Of a stretch of 37,714 nt of DNA, positions 7,701-14,501 are shown in pieces. Made by a program: the position numbers and the translations under genes. The notes beneath the pieces are model-generated. The model was not told where the DNA came from. It ran no database searches and saw only the letters and a program-made list of their open reading frames with translations. The stretch is from an uncultured Prevotellaceae bacterium (GTDB lineage: Bacteria > Bacteroidota > Bacteroidia > Bacteroidales > Bacteroidaceae), in assembly GCA_900315105.1 (NCBI GenBank), contig OMXX01000024.1, forward strand, positions 174,096-211,809, read 5' to 3'. Position 1 is the stretch's first letter, and each line of letters begins with the position of its first letter.

Positions 7701-9430
7701 TGCCAAGTGACTTGACAGCCCCTACAAAGGAGGGTTATGAGTTCAAGGGCTATTATAGTAGCGCAAATAATGATTATTATGAGTCTACAGGTCAAAGTTA
7801 TGAAGGTACACAATACTATGACAAAGACATGGTAGGTGTTGCATCTTGGCTTAATACAAATAATGGAACAATCTATGCTCACTGGGCACCTAAGAAGTTC
7901 GTCGTTTCATTTGACGGAACTAATGGTGCAATTGTGCCAAAGCAGATGCAGTATGATAGCAATAAAGACATTAGTGAGGTTATTTATAACTCTGATGGTG
8001 TTTTAAAGATCTCTTTCAAATATGGTGGACAGTGTCCAAACAAGATTACCAATGGTAAATTCAAGAAGGCAGCTTTCAAGTTACTTGGCTTCTATGATTC
8101 AAATGGCGTGCTGGTTGCTTCAGTAGAAGTGGATCATCCTGAAGACCGTGATATCTATTTTAATGAGAATAGCGGTTATTGGACAAGGAAAGATGGCCAT
8201 TTTGTATGGAATTGTGCTCATGATGTTGACCTGACAGCGAGATATGTACCAAAGTATACAGTAAGGGATGGTGATATCATTGACTTTGGTACTGAGTATC
8301 TGGAAGTTGGAATTGACTGGGAAAACAGTATGGTTCATGATTTGCTTGGTGCTGCTGAGGCTGAAAAAGAAGCAGGTAGGATTTCAAGTACCAACCCAGT
8401 AATGGTATTTGACATTAGGAATGCAAGGTATCTGGATAATTCTTCTAAGAAATCAGATGATCTTATGGTTCCATTGAGGGATAAGGATTTCATCTCTCCA
8501 AATCTCTTGGTTTATTTAGGAGAAGGAGCTTATGACGTCATAGAGAATGAGATAAAAACTGATGGTACATGCCCGGGACTTGTTGTAACAGACAGATTCC
8601 CAATCAAGATTCCATATGCATTTAATGCTTCAAAAGCTTCATACGCTCGTGATGCTCAAGTGAATGATGCAGCTACAGAACAGGCTAGTAAATCTACTTG
8701 GGGAACTCTCTGTCTGCCTTACCCAATCAAGAATAACACGAATGGAGTGAAGTTCTATTGGCTTCAGAGCACCGCAAACAACTATATGGAGTTTGAGGAA
8801 TTTGGTGATAATGCTATAATTCCAGCCAATACACCAGTGCTTTACTCTCGTACTGATGGTGACGTAAGCTCAAAGATAAATATTGTTGAGGCTAATGTGA
8901 ATGTTCTGGAGAATGCAGATTATACTCCAGTTATTATTGACTATGCTAATCCTAAGAAGGGTACATATCCTCTGGAGAGTGCAAGTGCGACGTTACAAGA
9001 CTGGGAGTTCAGAGGTAATCTGAAGACAAATATTTTCTATGGTGCGAAGTATGTTGGTGAGATTGAAGAAAATGCACAGAGAGTCGACAATGGTGATGTT
9101 TACTACTTTAAGCAGAACAAATTCACACACTTGACTCCTGCTAGGACCAAAGTGGTCAATGGAAAAGAAGTACATTATAATGCAGGCAAGATGACTCTCT
9201 ATCCATACCGCGCATACTTCTACAAGAAAGGCGTTGGTGGTTCAGCTAAGTTCTCTGCTTACTCAATCCTTGTGGTTGACGAATTTGGCAATACTACGGA
9301 TATCACTAATGCTATCTTCGGCGATGGTGAGGGTGATGGTAAGATCTATGACCTGAATGGTATTCGCGTTATGCAGCCGGTTAAAGGTCGCCTCTACATT
9401 GTCAATGGTCAGAAGAAGGTTTACAGGTAA
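4739..9430 (+). CDS. Large exported InlB B-repeat protein with T9SS-like C-terminal tail
   Basis: A 1563-residue paralog of the 853-residue protein. The ATG at 4739 is preferred over an in-frame TTG three codons upstream. Signal peptide 1-25 (cleavage in NAMA-QER). Residues about 250-470 hold Ig-like BIG2-type segments (ITQNTGVISNAKVAGDIKVI; IAIDKYTGKITAKKEGDVDV). An Asn/Ser/Tyr-rich region without recognised domain covers about 480-690. Four to five InlB/Flg_new repeats run from about 692 to 1160, with starts near 692, 784, 870, 963 and 1051. The C-terminal module from about 1160 and the tail KIYDLNGIRVMQP/GRLYIVNGQKKVYR match its neighbour. T9SS-dependent surface display is inferred. Two such genes in tandem suggest duplication with gain or loss of repeats. 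Confidence 0.8.
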   Translation: MRTREIFRYLVAMIIALSTTVNAMAQERALKIYFNENGDTATGPRILVKDDNGNYELPKGLKVTLGGAVWADKARFWEMFQRDVSDRVIAAYTASDKKESKLTLNFTNFPYEVNMIQWNVMNDLLSASVLNLLDNYRVTTKCIQSNDGGWSYTDEHWDMNFLVKNTKFTQKNVPWRENAVLNGLKSFEIGEQCWKKSPLGILINQQAELDDKCRTFIKAGWNGSNTNSNIDDSDDSNWAFKVTFTLPDIRMRCYSCRVANNVILGELDNNIIKGESGKHALRGYIAAHGGAVVPTHDPSDIDAFHYEYFAKDPNQITITQNTGVISNAKVAGDIKVIVKLMRGTREVCFYEQTIHVMKEDEVWAKIAIGFENGNKGYDITVGDQNAQIKGVFTENANNIAPTVGPNGYHFEYTESSNGQIIAIDKYTGKITAKKEGDVDVSAVLKDGEKIISNTYTYTLHVFAQHEGLEFRRINTYQYTTSSNNDNWKISSNQTNQSNNEWKPNNLLRVNTSMENVTNAGQNDWKQIASYSVNSSNNWRAICQEIAFDLYVPKYTKATATYTMAGNADIGNKNNGNCRYGFELFYVNQGNNNVSLEQATTWLGNRNWDTKNNGTSTNSSVTARWATDSYHSSIGDYGYYVRSTNNVDAEDSYKHKSYTVYFAAMAYLWKDQSYPGNVSIGFKGIPTYTYYSTVTYYMNDGTENTYGTDSYTSDSKTGTDKLYKNPNSDTKPKPTRVGYEFLGWSTNPEATVAEYEYQGQFCPYDDVNGGGKGPVDLYAVWRANTYTVELRNTSGGSIDGYVYATYNQAMPAVDVEGNPVKVPIHKGFDYKGYYGEPLGEGTLYYNEDMSSNHIWDRTDKNYVIAKWAAHKTIIHFNFNGGTYWTNDVTVTATYGKDMPTTNVPVPYNNNGYTFAGYYYPGNETTYYNYSDGAISSARTWNIDERTLDPQVTEITLYAKWIPNTYTVTLDPQGGTGGSTSVTASYGQPLPSDLTAPTKEGYEFKGYYSSANNDYYESTGQSYEGTQYYDKDMVGVASWLNTNNGTIYAHWAPKKFVVSFDGTNGAIVPKQMQYDSNKDISEVIYNSDGVLKISFKYGGQCPNKITNGKFKKAAFKLLGFYDSNGVLVASVEVDHPEDRDIYFNENSGYWTRKDGHFVWNCAHDVDLTARYVPKYTVRDGDIIDFGTEYLEVGIDWENSMVHDLLGAAEAEKEAGRISSTNPVMVFDIRNARYLDNSSKKSDDLMVPLRDKDFISPNLLVYLGEGAYDVIENEIKTDGTCPGLVVTDRFPIKIPYAFNASKASYARDAQVNDAATEQASKSTWGTLCLPYPIKNNTNGVKFYWLQSTANNYMEFEEFGDNAIIPANTPVLYSRTDGDVSSKINIVEANVNVLENADYTPVIIDYANPKKGTYPLESASATLQDWEFRGNLKTNIFYGAKYVGEIEENAQRVDNGDVYYFKQNKFTHLTPARTKVVNGKEVHYNAGKMTLYPYRAYFYKKGVGGSAKFSAYSILVVDEFGNTTDITNAIFGDGEGDGKIYDLNGIRVMQPVKGRLYIVNGQKKVYR

Positions 9431-9499
9431 TGCTCTGATAAAGCTGCCTTCCTTTCAAGACCAGTTCGAAGTGATGATAAAAAAGTAAATCGTTCCAAT

Positions 9500-9646
9500 T
9501 TATTATTTCATCATCACTAAATGAAAAAAGAAAAATAATACCGTTCTCATATTCTGTATAGCAGCGGCTACCGTTTTCAATACCTTGTTGATTTCTGGTA
9601 GCCGCTGTGATGTTTTTAACCATTAAAGTTATTATTTCATCATCAC
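9500..9646. repeat. 18-bp direct repeats flanking a terminator hairpin
   Basis: TTATTATTTCATCATCAC occurs at 9500-9517 and identically at 9629-9646. The two copies bracket the hairpin at 9562-9607. A related inverted fragment (GTGATGATAAAAAAG) lies just upstream, near 9471. Confidence 0.6.
9562..9620 (+). terminator. Terminator-like hairpin after the large InlB-repeat gene
   Basis: CAGCGGCTACC (9562-9572) pairs perfectly with GGTAGCCGCTG (9597-9607). TGATGTTTTT follows. The loop is 24 nt, long for a classical terminator. Confidence 0.55.
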
Positions 9647-9725
9647 AGAATAGTGAAAAATTTAAATTTTTGTAATATAATAGATGTTTTTTGGTCATTT
9701 CTTACGTTTTTTGAAAAAAAAAAAG

Positions 9726-9733
9726 TAATTTTG
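9726..9733 (+). promoter_or_regulatory. Promoter -7 box TAATTTTG
   Basis: It lies 18 bp upstream of the AraC-type regulator start, implying a very short leader. Confidence 0.55.
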
Positions 9734-9751
9734 TAGCCTAAATCTAAATAT

Positions 9752-10891
9752 ATGACTATACTTGACAGATTGGACGATATAATGCACGCAGCCATAATGG
9801 CCTTTTGCCTTATTTCCTCATTATATTTTCTATTTCAAAAATGTGATGAGCAGGCACCAGTGCGTTTGCGTCGTTCATTAGGAGCAGTTCTATTAATTGT
9901 AGCTATTCAATCATCTTTCTACTTCATTGGTAGTTTCACAGGAATAGACATTTTGGTTAATGACAAGAAATTGGCAGTTCTTGTCAACCTGCTTATTGTG
10001 CCTTTCTGTCTTATGATGCTTACCGAGCTTACCCGAATGAGTGTGGTGACTTTCAGGAAGGGATCTATCCATGTAGGTGCAATGTTGGCTATACTCGTTA
10101 TCTACTGCATCCTGAGAGGTGTTGATCAGCAATATGCAGATGTGTTCTACTATATCACAATGGGTGAGCTGCTAATATATCTGGGAATATATGTAGTACG
10201 CTTTGCAAAGGCTGCAAAAAGATATAATAAGACCGTAGCGGATGTGTATGCCGACCTTGATGGTAGAAGCATCAACTGGCTTAACAGAATCCTCATCATG
10301 ATGATGCTGTTTGCGTTGGCGTATGCTGTGCTGAAAATTGTGCTGCATGGCTATTACGACAATCGTCTTGCCGGTATTATGTTCTATCCTCTTAGTCTCA
10401 TTATCTATGTCGTTCTCAGTTGGAATGTTGACCAGATGCGTATGATAGAGTCAATACCTTACGGCGACGAGCAGAGGGCTGTTCTTGAGGAGAACGGCAA
10501 CAATGACGATGATGAGGAAGAAGAGACTCATGTAGAGGGTAGGGAACTTACTGCCGAGCAGAAGGAGTTCATGGAGCAGCTTGACACAGTATGTACTGAG
10601 GGTAATCTATACAGTATGCATGGTATTACCCGTGAGGACGTAGCAAAGGCTATGATGACTAATCACATCCGCCTTACCAAGCTTCTCAAGGAGGCAACAG
10701 GACTCACCTTCAATGCCTATATCACGAAGATTCGTCTGGATCAGGCTGCACGTATGCTTCTTGAGACTAACGATACTATTGAGCAGATTTACTACACATG
10801 TGGCTATCGCACACGTAGTACCTTTAACCGTGCATTTACAGATGCTTTCGGATGTACTCCAAAGGAATACAGAAGTAGAACAGAGCACTAA
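9752..10891 (+). CDS. Membrane-anchored AraC-family transcriptional regulator
   Basis: A 379-residue protein. The N-terminal half has about seven hydrophobic segments (near 12-30, 42-60, 72-92, 104-122, 130-150, 178-198, 205-225). An acidic linker (NNDDDEEEETHVEG, near 248-261) follows, then an AraC/XylS double helix-turn-helix in the last 100 residues. The second HTH is typical: DTIEQIYYTCGYRTRSTFNRAFTDAFGCTPKEYRS. The layout fits a sensor that receives a signal in the membrane and binds DNA from there. It has no kinase or receiver domain. Its target is unknown; the adjacent surface-protein genes are the obvious candidates. A hairpin at 10919-10952 probably ends transcription. Confidence 0.85.
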   Translation: MTILDRLDDIMHAAIMAFCLISSLYFLFQKCDEQAPVRLRRSLGAVLLIVAIQSSFYFIGSFTGIDILVNDKKLAVLVNLLIVPFCLMMLTELTRMSVVTFRKGSIHVGAMLAILVIYCILRGVDQQYADVFYYITMGELLIYLGIYVVRFAKAAKRYNKTVADVYADLDGRSINWLNRILIMMMLFALAYAVLKIVLHGYYDNRLAGIMFYPLSLIIYVVLSWNVDQMRMIESIPYGDEQRAVLEENGNNDDDEEEETHVEGRELTAEQKEFMEQLDTVCTEGNLYSMHGITREDVAKAMMTNHIRLTKLLKEATGLTFNAYITKIRLDQAARMLLETNDTIEQIYYTCGYRTRSTFNRAFTDAFGCTPKEYRSRTEH

Positions 10892-10918
10892 TTGACAAAC
10901 ATATAAATATTTTTTCAA

Positions 10919-10952
10919 GCAGCAATCGTCATTATGATGGTTGCTGTTTTTT
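10919..10952 (+). terminator. Intrinsic terminator after the AraC-type regulator
   Basis: CAGCAATCGTCAT and ATGATGGTTGCTG form a near-perfect stem with a minimal loop, followed by TTTTTTG. Confidence 0.75.
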
Positions 10953-10960
10953 GTTGTAAA

Positions 10961-11029
10961 TGTAAGTTTTAACTTACACAATATATACTGTGTTTTTGCC
11001 GTTATAGATGTGCATATATTGTTATGCAC
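10961..11029 (+). promoter_or_regulatory. Operator-like palindrome and leader hairpin before the small basic protein
   Basis: TGTAAGTT-TT-AACTTACA (10961-10978) is a dyad with 8-bp arms. A weak -7-like TGTTTTTG sits at 10991-10998. A perfect stem GTGCATA/TATGCAC lies at 11010-11029, 25 bp before the start codon. The dyad suits a repressor site just upstream of the promoter; this is inference. Confidence 0.4.
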
Positions 11030-11054
11030 AATTACAAACATTAAATTCAAGGTT

Positions 11055-11279
11055 ATGAAACTAAGCAAACCGACTAAAAGCAATTCACAGCACAAGGTGC
11101 TGAGAATGATTGCTCGAAATGAGCAGTTGGAGCGATTCGACGGAAAGTTCGTAGCAATGAACCGGAAGTACAAGGATCACTCAAAGTACAACCGCAAGGA
11201 AGCTAAAAGAGAGCTCCGCAGAGACCTGCGGGGCTCTTATTGTGTCGGTATGTATGTAGTTTTACGTGAAGGGATGTAG
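11055..11279 (+). CDS. Small basic protein of unknown function
   Basis: It encodes 74 residues, rich in Lys and Arg (MKLSKPTKSNSQHKVLRMIA at the start, KYNRKEAKRELRRDLRG later). No domain was recognised. Composition and size suggest a nucleic-acid- or ribosome-associated protein, but that is only inference. A 12-bp stem at 11210-11237 (AGAGCTCCGCAG/CTGCGGGGCTCT, one G-U) lies inside its last codons. The final 12 or so residues (VGMYVVLREGM) read less like the rest, so a frameshift or readthrough end is possible. Confidence 0.55.
   Translation: MKLSKPTKSNSQHKVLRMIARNEQLERFDGKFVAMNRKYKDHSKYNRKEAKRELRRDLRGSYCVGMYVVLREGM
11210..11237 (+). terminator. Strong hairpin overlapping the 3' end of the small basic gene
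   Basis: Twelve paired bases with an AGAC loop, followed by TTATTGTGT. The T-tract is poor, so terminator function is uncertain. Confidence 0.4.
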
Positions 11280-11327
11280 GAATGATAGAAATTTGTGAAT
11301 ATATTTGCAGGAAAAAGTAAATTTTAT

Positions 11328-11335
11328 TATCTTTG
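11328..11335 (+). promoter_or_regulatory. Promoter -7 box TATCTTTG
   Basis: A TTTG at 11304-11307 lies 20 bp upstream, as expected for the -33 element. It serves the exported RelA/SpoT-like protein at 11401. Confidence 0.65.
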
Positions 11336-11341
11336 CAATCA

Positions 11342-11382
11342 CATAGGTGTAAAACTATATAACATAAGTGTAAAACTCTATA
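11342..11382 (+). repeat. Two 20-bp direct repeats in the leader of the RelA/SpoT-like gene
   Basis: 11342-11361 and 11363-11382 differ at only two positions (core GTGTAAAACT; period 21 bp, two helical turns). They begin at the predicted transcription start, so they could bind a regulator or alter initiation. Confidence 0.55.
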
Positions 11383-11400
11383 AATGCAGATTATCTCAAT

Positions 11401-12126
11401 ATGATTAGATCTGTCATAGTCTTTATGATGCTTTTCATCACCAATATGGTGAGCCTTGCACAGGGAAAAACTGCTGTAGGGCAGGATGAGCCCGTGCCTG
11501 AGTTTCACATAGATACCGCCTTGGTTGTAAGGATGCGTTATGTAGCTACTGCTGTAGGTCCTGCAATGATACACTTTGCTGATTCCATAGCCATGCTTCA
11601 TGGTGGTAAGGTTACTCCAATCAACTATAAATCATTTCAGAGCACTATTCGCAAGTGCAATCAAGAAAAGGTACAGGCAAATGAGATCAACGACCTTGTA
11701 CGCTGTACCATAGCATGTCCTTACGATTCATTACATTCTATGATAACCGATTTGGTTCAAACAGCCAAGAAGAAGGGAATCTTTAAGAAATATAAGCACC
11801 AGTCATATCTCGACCGTGGATATTGGGGAGATATGGTTATACTCAATCATGGCATGGTAACATCAGAGATTCAGGTAAAGTCCTTTTATATGGCATACGC
11901 TAATTTCGACGGGAATGTAGTGGATTTTCTTGGTGATGACGTTTGTACAGAAATCAAGAATGAGACGGGTCTTGAATCGGGTATGAGCCATCATTATTAC
12001 GAGATTATCCGTGATGCCACAGGCAAATACTCATGGGAAGACAAGAATAAAGCTATGGAGGAAAACACGAAGTATCTCCATTGTTTTTGGGAAGGGTATG
12101 AGAGAGAAACGGTGTTTTATAAGTGA
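11401..12126 (+). CDS. Exported protein with RelA/SpoT-synthetase-like motifs
   Basis: A 241-residue protein with a signal peptide (1-20, SLA-QG). The mature part carries motifs in the order seen in (p)ppGpp synthetase folds: YKSFQSTIRK (76-85; compare KxxxSxxRK), NDLVRCTI (97-104; Asp98 compares with the catalytic Asp of the DDIxGIRV motif), GYWGDMVIL (140-148; compare GYRSLH), and SEIQVKSFYM (155-164; compare VEIQIRT). Helices upstream (residues 38-70) also suit that fold. The similarity is read from motifs, not computed. The export signal is unusual: known RelA/SpoT enzymes are cytosolic, but some secreted toxins use this fold. No cognate immunity gene is evident. No Shine-Dalgarno; start chosen for the signal peptide. 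Confidence 0.6.
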   Translation: MIRSVIVFMMLFITNMVSLAQGKTAVGQDEPVPEFHIDTALVVRMRYVATAVGPAMIHFADSIAMLHGGKVTPINYKSFQSTIRKCNQEKVQANEINDLVRCTIACPYDSLHSMITDLVQTAKKKGIFKKYKHQSYLDRGYWGDMVILNHGMVTSEIQVKSFYMAYANFDGNVVDFLGDDVCTEIKNETGLESGMSHHYYEIIRDATGKYSWEDKNKAMEENTKYLHCFWEGYERETVFYK

Positions 12127-12128
12127 AT

Positions 12129-12228
12129 AGTGAAAAGTGAAGAATTTGAATTTCCTTTTATTGCGAAAGGCGATTACCAACTTTAAACTACAATACTAAC
12201 TTAAATTCTTAACTCTTCACTTTTCACT
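12129..12228. terminator. Long inverted repeat between convergent genes
   Basis: 12129-12153 (AGTGAAAAGTGAAGA...) pairs with 12203-12228 (...TCTTCACTTTTCACT), with 15 perfect outer pairs. It lies between the RelA/SpoT-like gene and the oppositely oriented transporter, so it could terminate both. Confidence 0.5.
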
Positions 12229-12232
12229 TGCT

Positions 12233-13624
12233 TTAGAATATTCCCGTCGCTGAAATCAGCAGGATAGTGAGCAAAGCAGGAACTACATACCTAAGCATCA
12301 CGATATAGAGTTTCTTACGGTGAAACTCATATCCGTTCATCCTTATTTCGCCAATGAGAAGACGAGGTTTCACTACCCATCCTATCATTATACTGGTGCA
12401 GATAGCAAGGAATGGCATAAGTACATTGTTGCTCACATAGTCGAAGATATCGAGAATTTGTGCCACAGCACCATTAGGGAGCGTATATTCAAAGTAGAAT
12501 ACGTTGTAGCCAAGACAAACTATTATTGACCATATAAACCCTGTGGCTGACATTACAATCACCGACTTACGTCTGCTCCATTTGAACTTATCAATGAAGC
12601 TTGCAACGATAGCCTCCAATATAGATACGGCACTTGTGAGAGCTGCAAAGGTAACTGTAAGGAAGAAGACAAGACCGAATACACGACCACCAAATGCACC
12701 TAATGAGTCAAATACCTTTGGAAGAGCAACGAACATAAGTCCAGGACCGGCACCCATACCCTCTGTACCCATAAAAACATACACGGCAGGGATAATCATC
12801 ATACCAGCAAAAATAGCGATTGAAGTGTCGAAAATCTCGATTCTATCGACCGCCTTACCCAAATTCACGCTGCGTTTCATATATGAGCCGTAAGTCACCA
12901 TAATGCCCATGGCGATAGAAAGTGAGTAGAAAAGCTGTCCTGTGGCATCAAGTGCTATCATCATGAACTTCTTCATGGTGAGTCCCTCGAAGTTCGGAAT
13001 GAAATACACTCCCAAGCCCTGAAGACCGGTACGGGTAACTCCATTAGCATCAGTATGGGATATTGTGAGGGAATATGCACAGATGCCAATCACCATCAGC
13101 AGCAGAGTAGGCATAATGATGCGAGAATAACGTTCTATGCCTTTCTCAACACCTTTATATACCACGTAGAAGCATATTATGGCAAAGACTGCCATATAGA
13201 TAATAGGCGACCACTGATCTGTGATGAAGTTGGTGAAATAGCCGTCAGCCACAGGTGCATCGGCATTTTCAACAATATATGTGGTGAGATATTTCAATAC
13301 CCAGCCACCTATCACGCAATAGTAAGGATAGATGATATAAGGTACAATGAATGAGAGATAACCGATGAACGCCCATTTCTCATTAAAGAACTTATAGGCA
13401 GTCAGGGGTCCCTGGCGTGAGCGTCTGCCTATGGCTACCTCTGTGATGAGGAGCGTAAAACCGAAGGTTACGGCAAGGAGTATATAGAGCAGGAGGAAGA
13501 GTCCGCCTCCGTCTCGTGCTGCAAGATAGGGGAAACGCCAGATATTGCCTAAGCCGACAGCGCTGCCTGCCGATGCAAGAACAAAACCAAGCGAACCGCT
13601 GAATGAATTGCGTGATTCTGTCAT
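12233..13624 (-). CDS. Sodium:neurotransmitter symporter (SNF) family transporter
   Basis: A 463-residue integral membrane protein with about 11-12 hydrophobic segments. It starts with the hallmark TM1 of the SNF/SLC6 (LeuT-fold) family: GFVLASAGSAVGLGNIWRFPY (near 12-32), whose unwound Gly-rich part binds substrate and Na+ in known relatives. It continues with AARDGGGLFLLLYILLAVTFGF, typical of TM2. Length is normal for bacterial members, which usually take up amino acids with sodium. Substrate unknown. Single gene with its own promoter (13653-13660), facing the RelA/SpoT-like gene. Confidence 0.9.
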   Translation of the reverse strand: MTESRNSFSGSLGFVLASAGSAVGLGNIWRFPYLAARDGGGLFLLLYILLAVTFGFTLLITEVAIGRRSRQGPLTAYKFFNEKWAFIGYLSFIVPYIIYPYYCVIGGWVLKYLTTYIVENADAPVADGYFTNFITDQWSPIIYMAVFAIICFYVVYKGVEKGIERYSRIIMPTLLLMVIGICAYSLTISHTDANGVTRTGLQGLGVYFIPNFEGLTMKKFMMIALDATGQLFYSLSIAMGIMVTYGSYMKRSVNLGKAVDRIEIFDTSIAIFAGMMIIPAVYVFMGTEGMGAGPGLMFVALPKVFDSLGAFGGRVFGLVFFLTVTFAALTSAVSILEAIVASFIDKFKWSRRKSVIVMSATGFIWSIIVCLGYNVFYFEYTLPNGAVAQILDIFDYVSNNVLMPFLAICTSIMIGWVVKPRLLIGEIRMNGYEFHRKKLYIVMLRYVVPALLTILLISATGIF

Positions 13625-13652
13625 TATTAAATGTATAATATACTTTGGCTTG

Positions 13653-13660
13653 CAAAATTA
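13653..13660 (-). promoter_or_regulatory. Promoter -7 box TAATTTTG (minus strand)
   Basis: Plus-strand CAAAATTA, 29 bp upstream of the SNF transporter start. Confidence 0.6.
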
Positions 13661-13756
13661 CTCATTTTTTCAGAGATATCATACAAAGAAAGGCAAAAGT
13701 TTCTTAAAGCTTGGCATTTTGTGCTGATTGATAAGCGGAAATTCGGTATTTCTTAG

Positions 13757-13764
13757 TATCTTTG
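13757..13764 (+). promoter_or_regulatory. Promoter -7 box TATCTTTG
   Basis: It lies 26 bp upstream of the membrane winged-helix regulator and is probably the promoter of the two-gene regulator operon. Confidence 0.6.
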
Positions 13765-13789
13765 CAAAATATAACGGTCACTGTAAGTT

Positions 13790-14488
13790 ATGAAAAAACT
13801 GCCTATATCAATATTCCTTTTCGTGATGCTTATGGCTGTTGCCTCAGCTATAACAAGCTATAAAACGACTTGCACGCGTATCTCCGAGGATGTAAACAAT
13901 GCCTTGGCGCTTACCAAGTTCCAAATGCCGTGTGATGTGGTGACAGCCGATACAATTCGCTGCTATCGCAATAACATCACTATTGCCGAACTCAAGGAGA
14001 CTGCTTGTCTGGCTATGCGGACAATCCGCAAGGGAAATCGCCATGAAACCGAACTTATTGCTGAGGCTAACTGCGATTTCACAACCGTCCTTATGCTCTC
14101 CGACCAGCGTGCATCGGCATCGTTCATGCTTGTCGGCATACTATGGCTTATCGGCAGTACCATCTATATTCGTCGTCATAAGCCCGAACTCATAGTGCAG
14201 GGCATTGCCTATGGAGGACTGATATTCAATAATGACAAATTCTCTACTACCACAGGCGAGCGCATCCACCTCACACCTATGCAGCATACTCTTCTGGAGA
14301 TGTTCCTGAAGTCAGATGACCACACCCTCACCAAGCAGGAGATTTGTGATCGTCTCTGGCCAAAGAAACCTGATGCCAACGATACTCTATATACTCTTAT
14401 CCGTCGCATCAAACCAATCATTGAGGCAAACAGCAACCTCAAGATAGAATCAGACAGAGGCAGGAGCTATTCGCTTGAAATCAGGTAG
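13790..14488 (+). CDS. Membrane-anchored winged-helix (OmpR/PhoB-type) regulator
   Basis: A 232-residue protein with a hydrophobic N-terminus (5-21), a presumably periplasmic part of about 85 residues, a second membrane segment (111-127, SFMLVGILWLIGSTIYI) and a cytoplasmic C-terminal winged helix (about 138-232). The latter shows the OmpR pattern: ERIHLTPMQHTLLEMFLKS, TKQEICDRLWPKKPDANDTL, YTLIRRIKPIIE, and the wing IESDRGRSYSLEI. The outer part has five cysteines (28, 48, 58, 73, 95), which could form disulfides. There is no receiver domain, so the signal probably crosses the membrane directly, as in ToxR-like proteins with swapped order. The HTCS gene follows after 13 bp, so the two form an operon. 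Confidence 0.75.
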   Translation: MKKLPISIFLFVMLMAVASAITSYKTTCTRISEDVNNALALTKFQMPCDVVTADTIRCYRNNITIAELKETACLAMRTIRKGNRHETELIAEANCDFTTVLMLSDQRASASFMLVGILWLIGSTIYIRRHKPELIVQGIAYGGLIFNNDKFSTTTGERIHLTPMQHTLLEMFLKSDDHTLTKQEICDRLWPKKPDANDTLYTLIRRIKPIIEANSNLKIESDRGRSYSLEIR

Positions 14489-14501
14489 AGGATAAACTAT
14501 T

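Noticed and set aside
10607..11173. 188-codon open frame on the minus strand
   Set aside because: It covers the AraC domain and the small basic gene in antisense; its product (Cys/Leu/Ser-rich) matches nothing and runs through a terminator hairpin.
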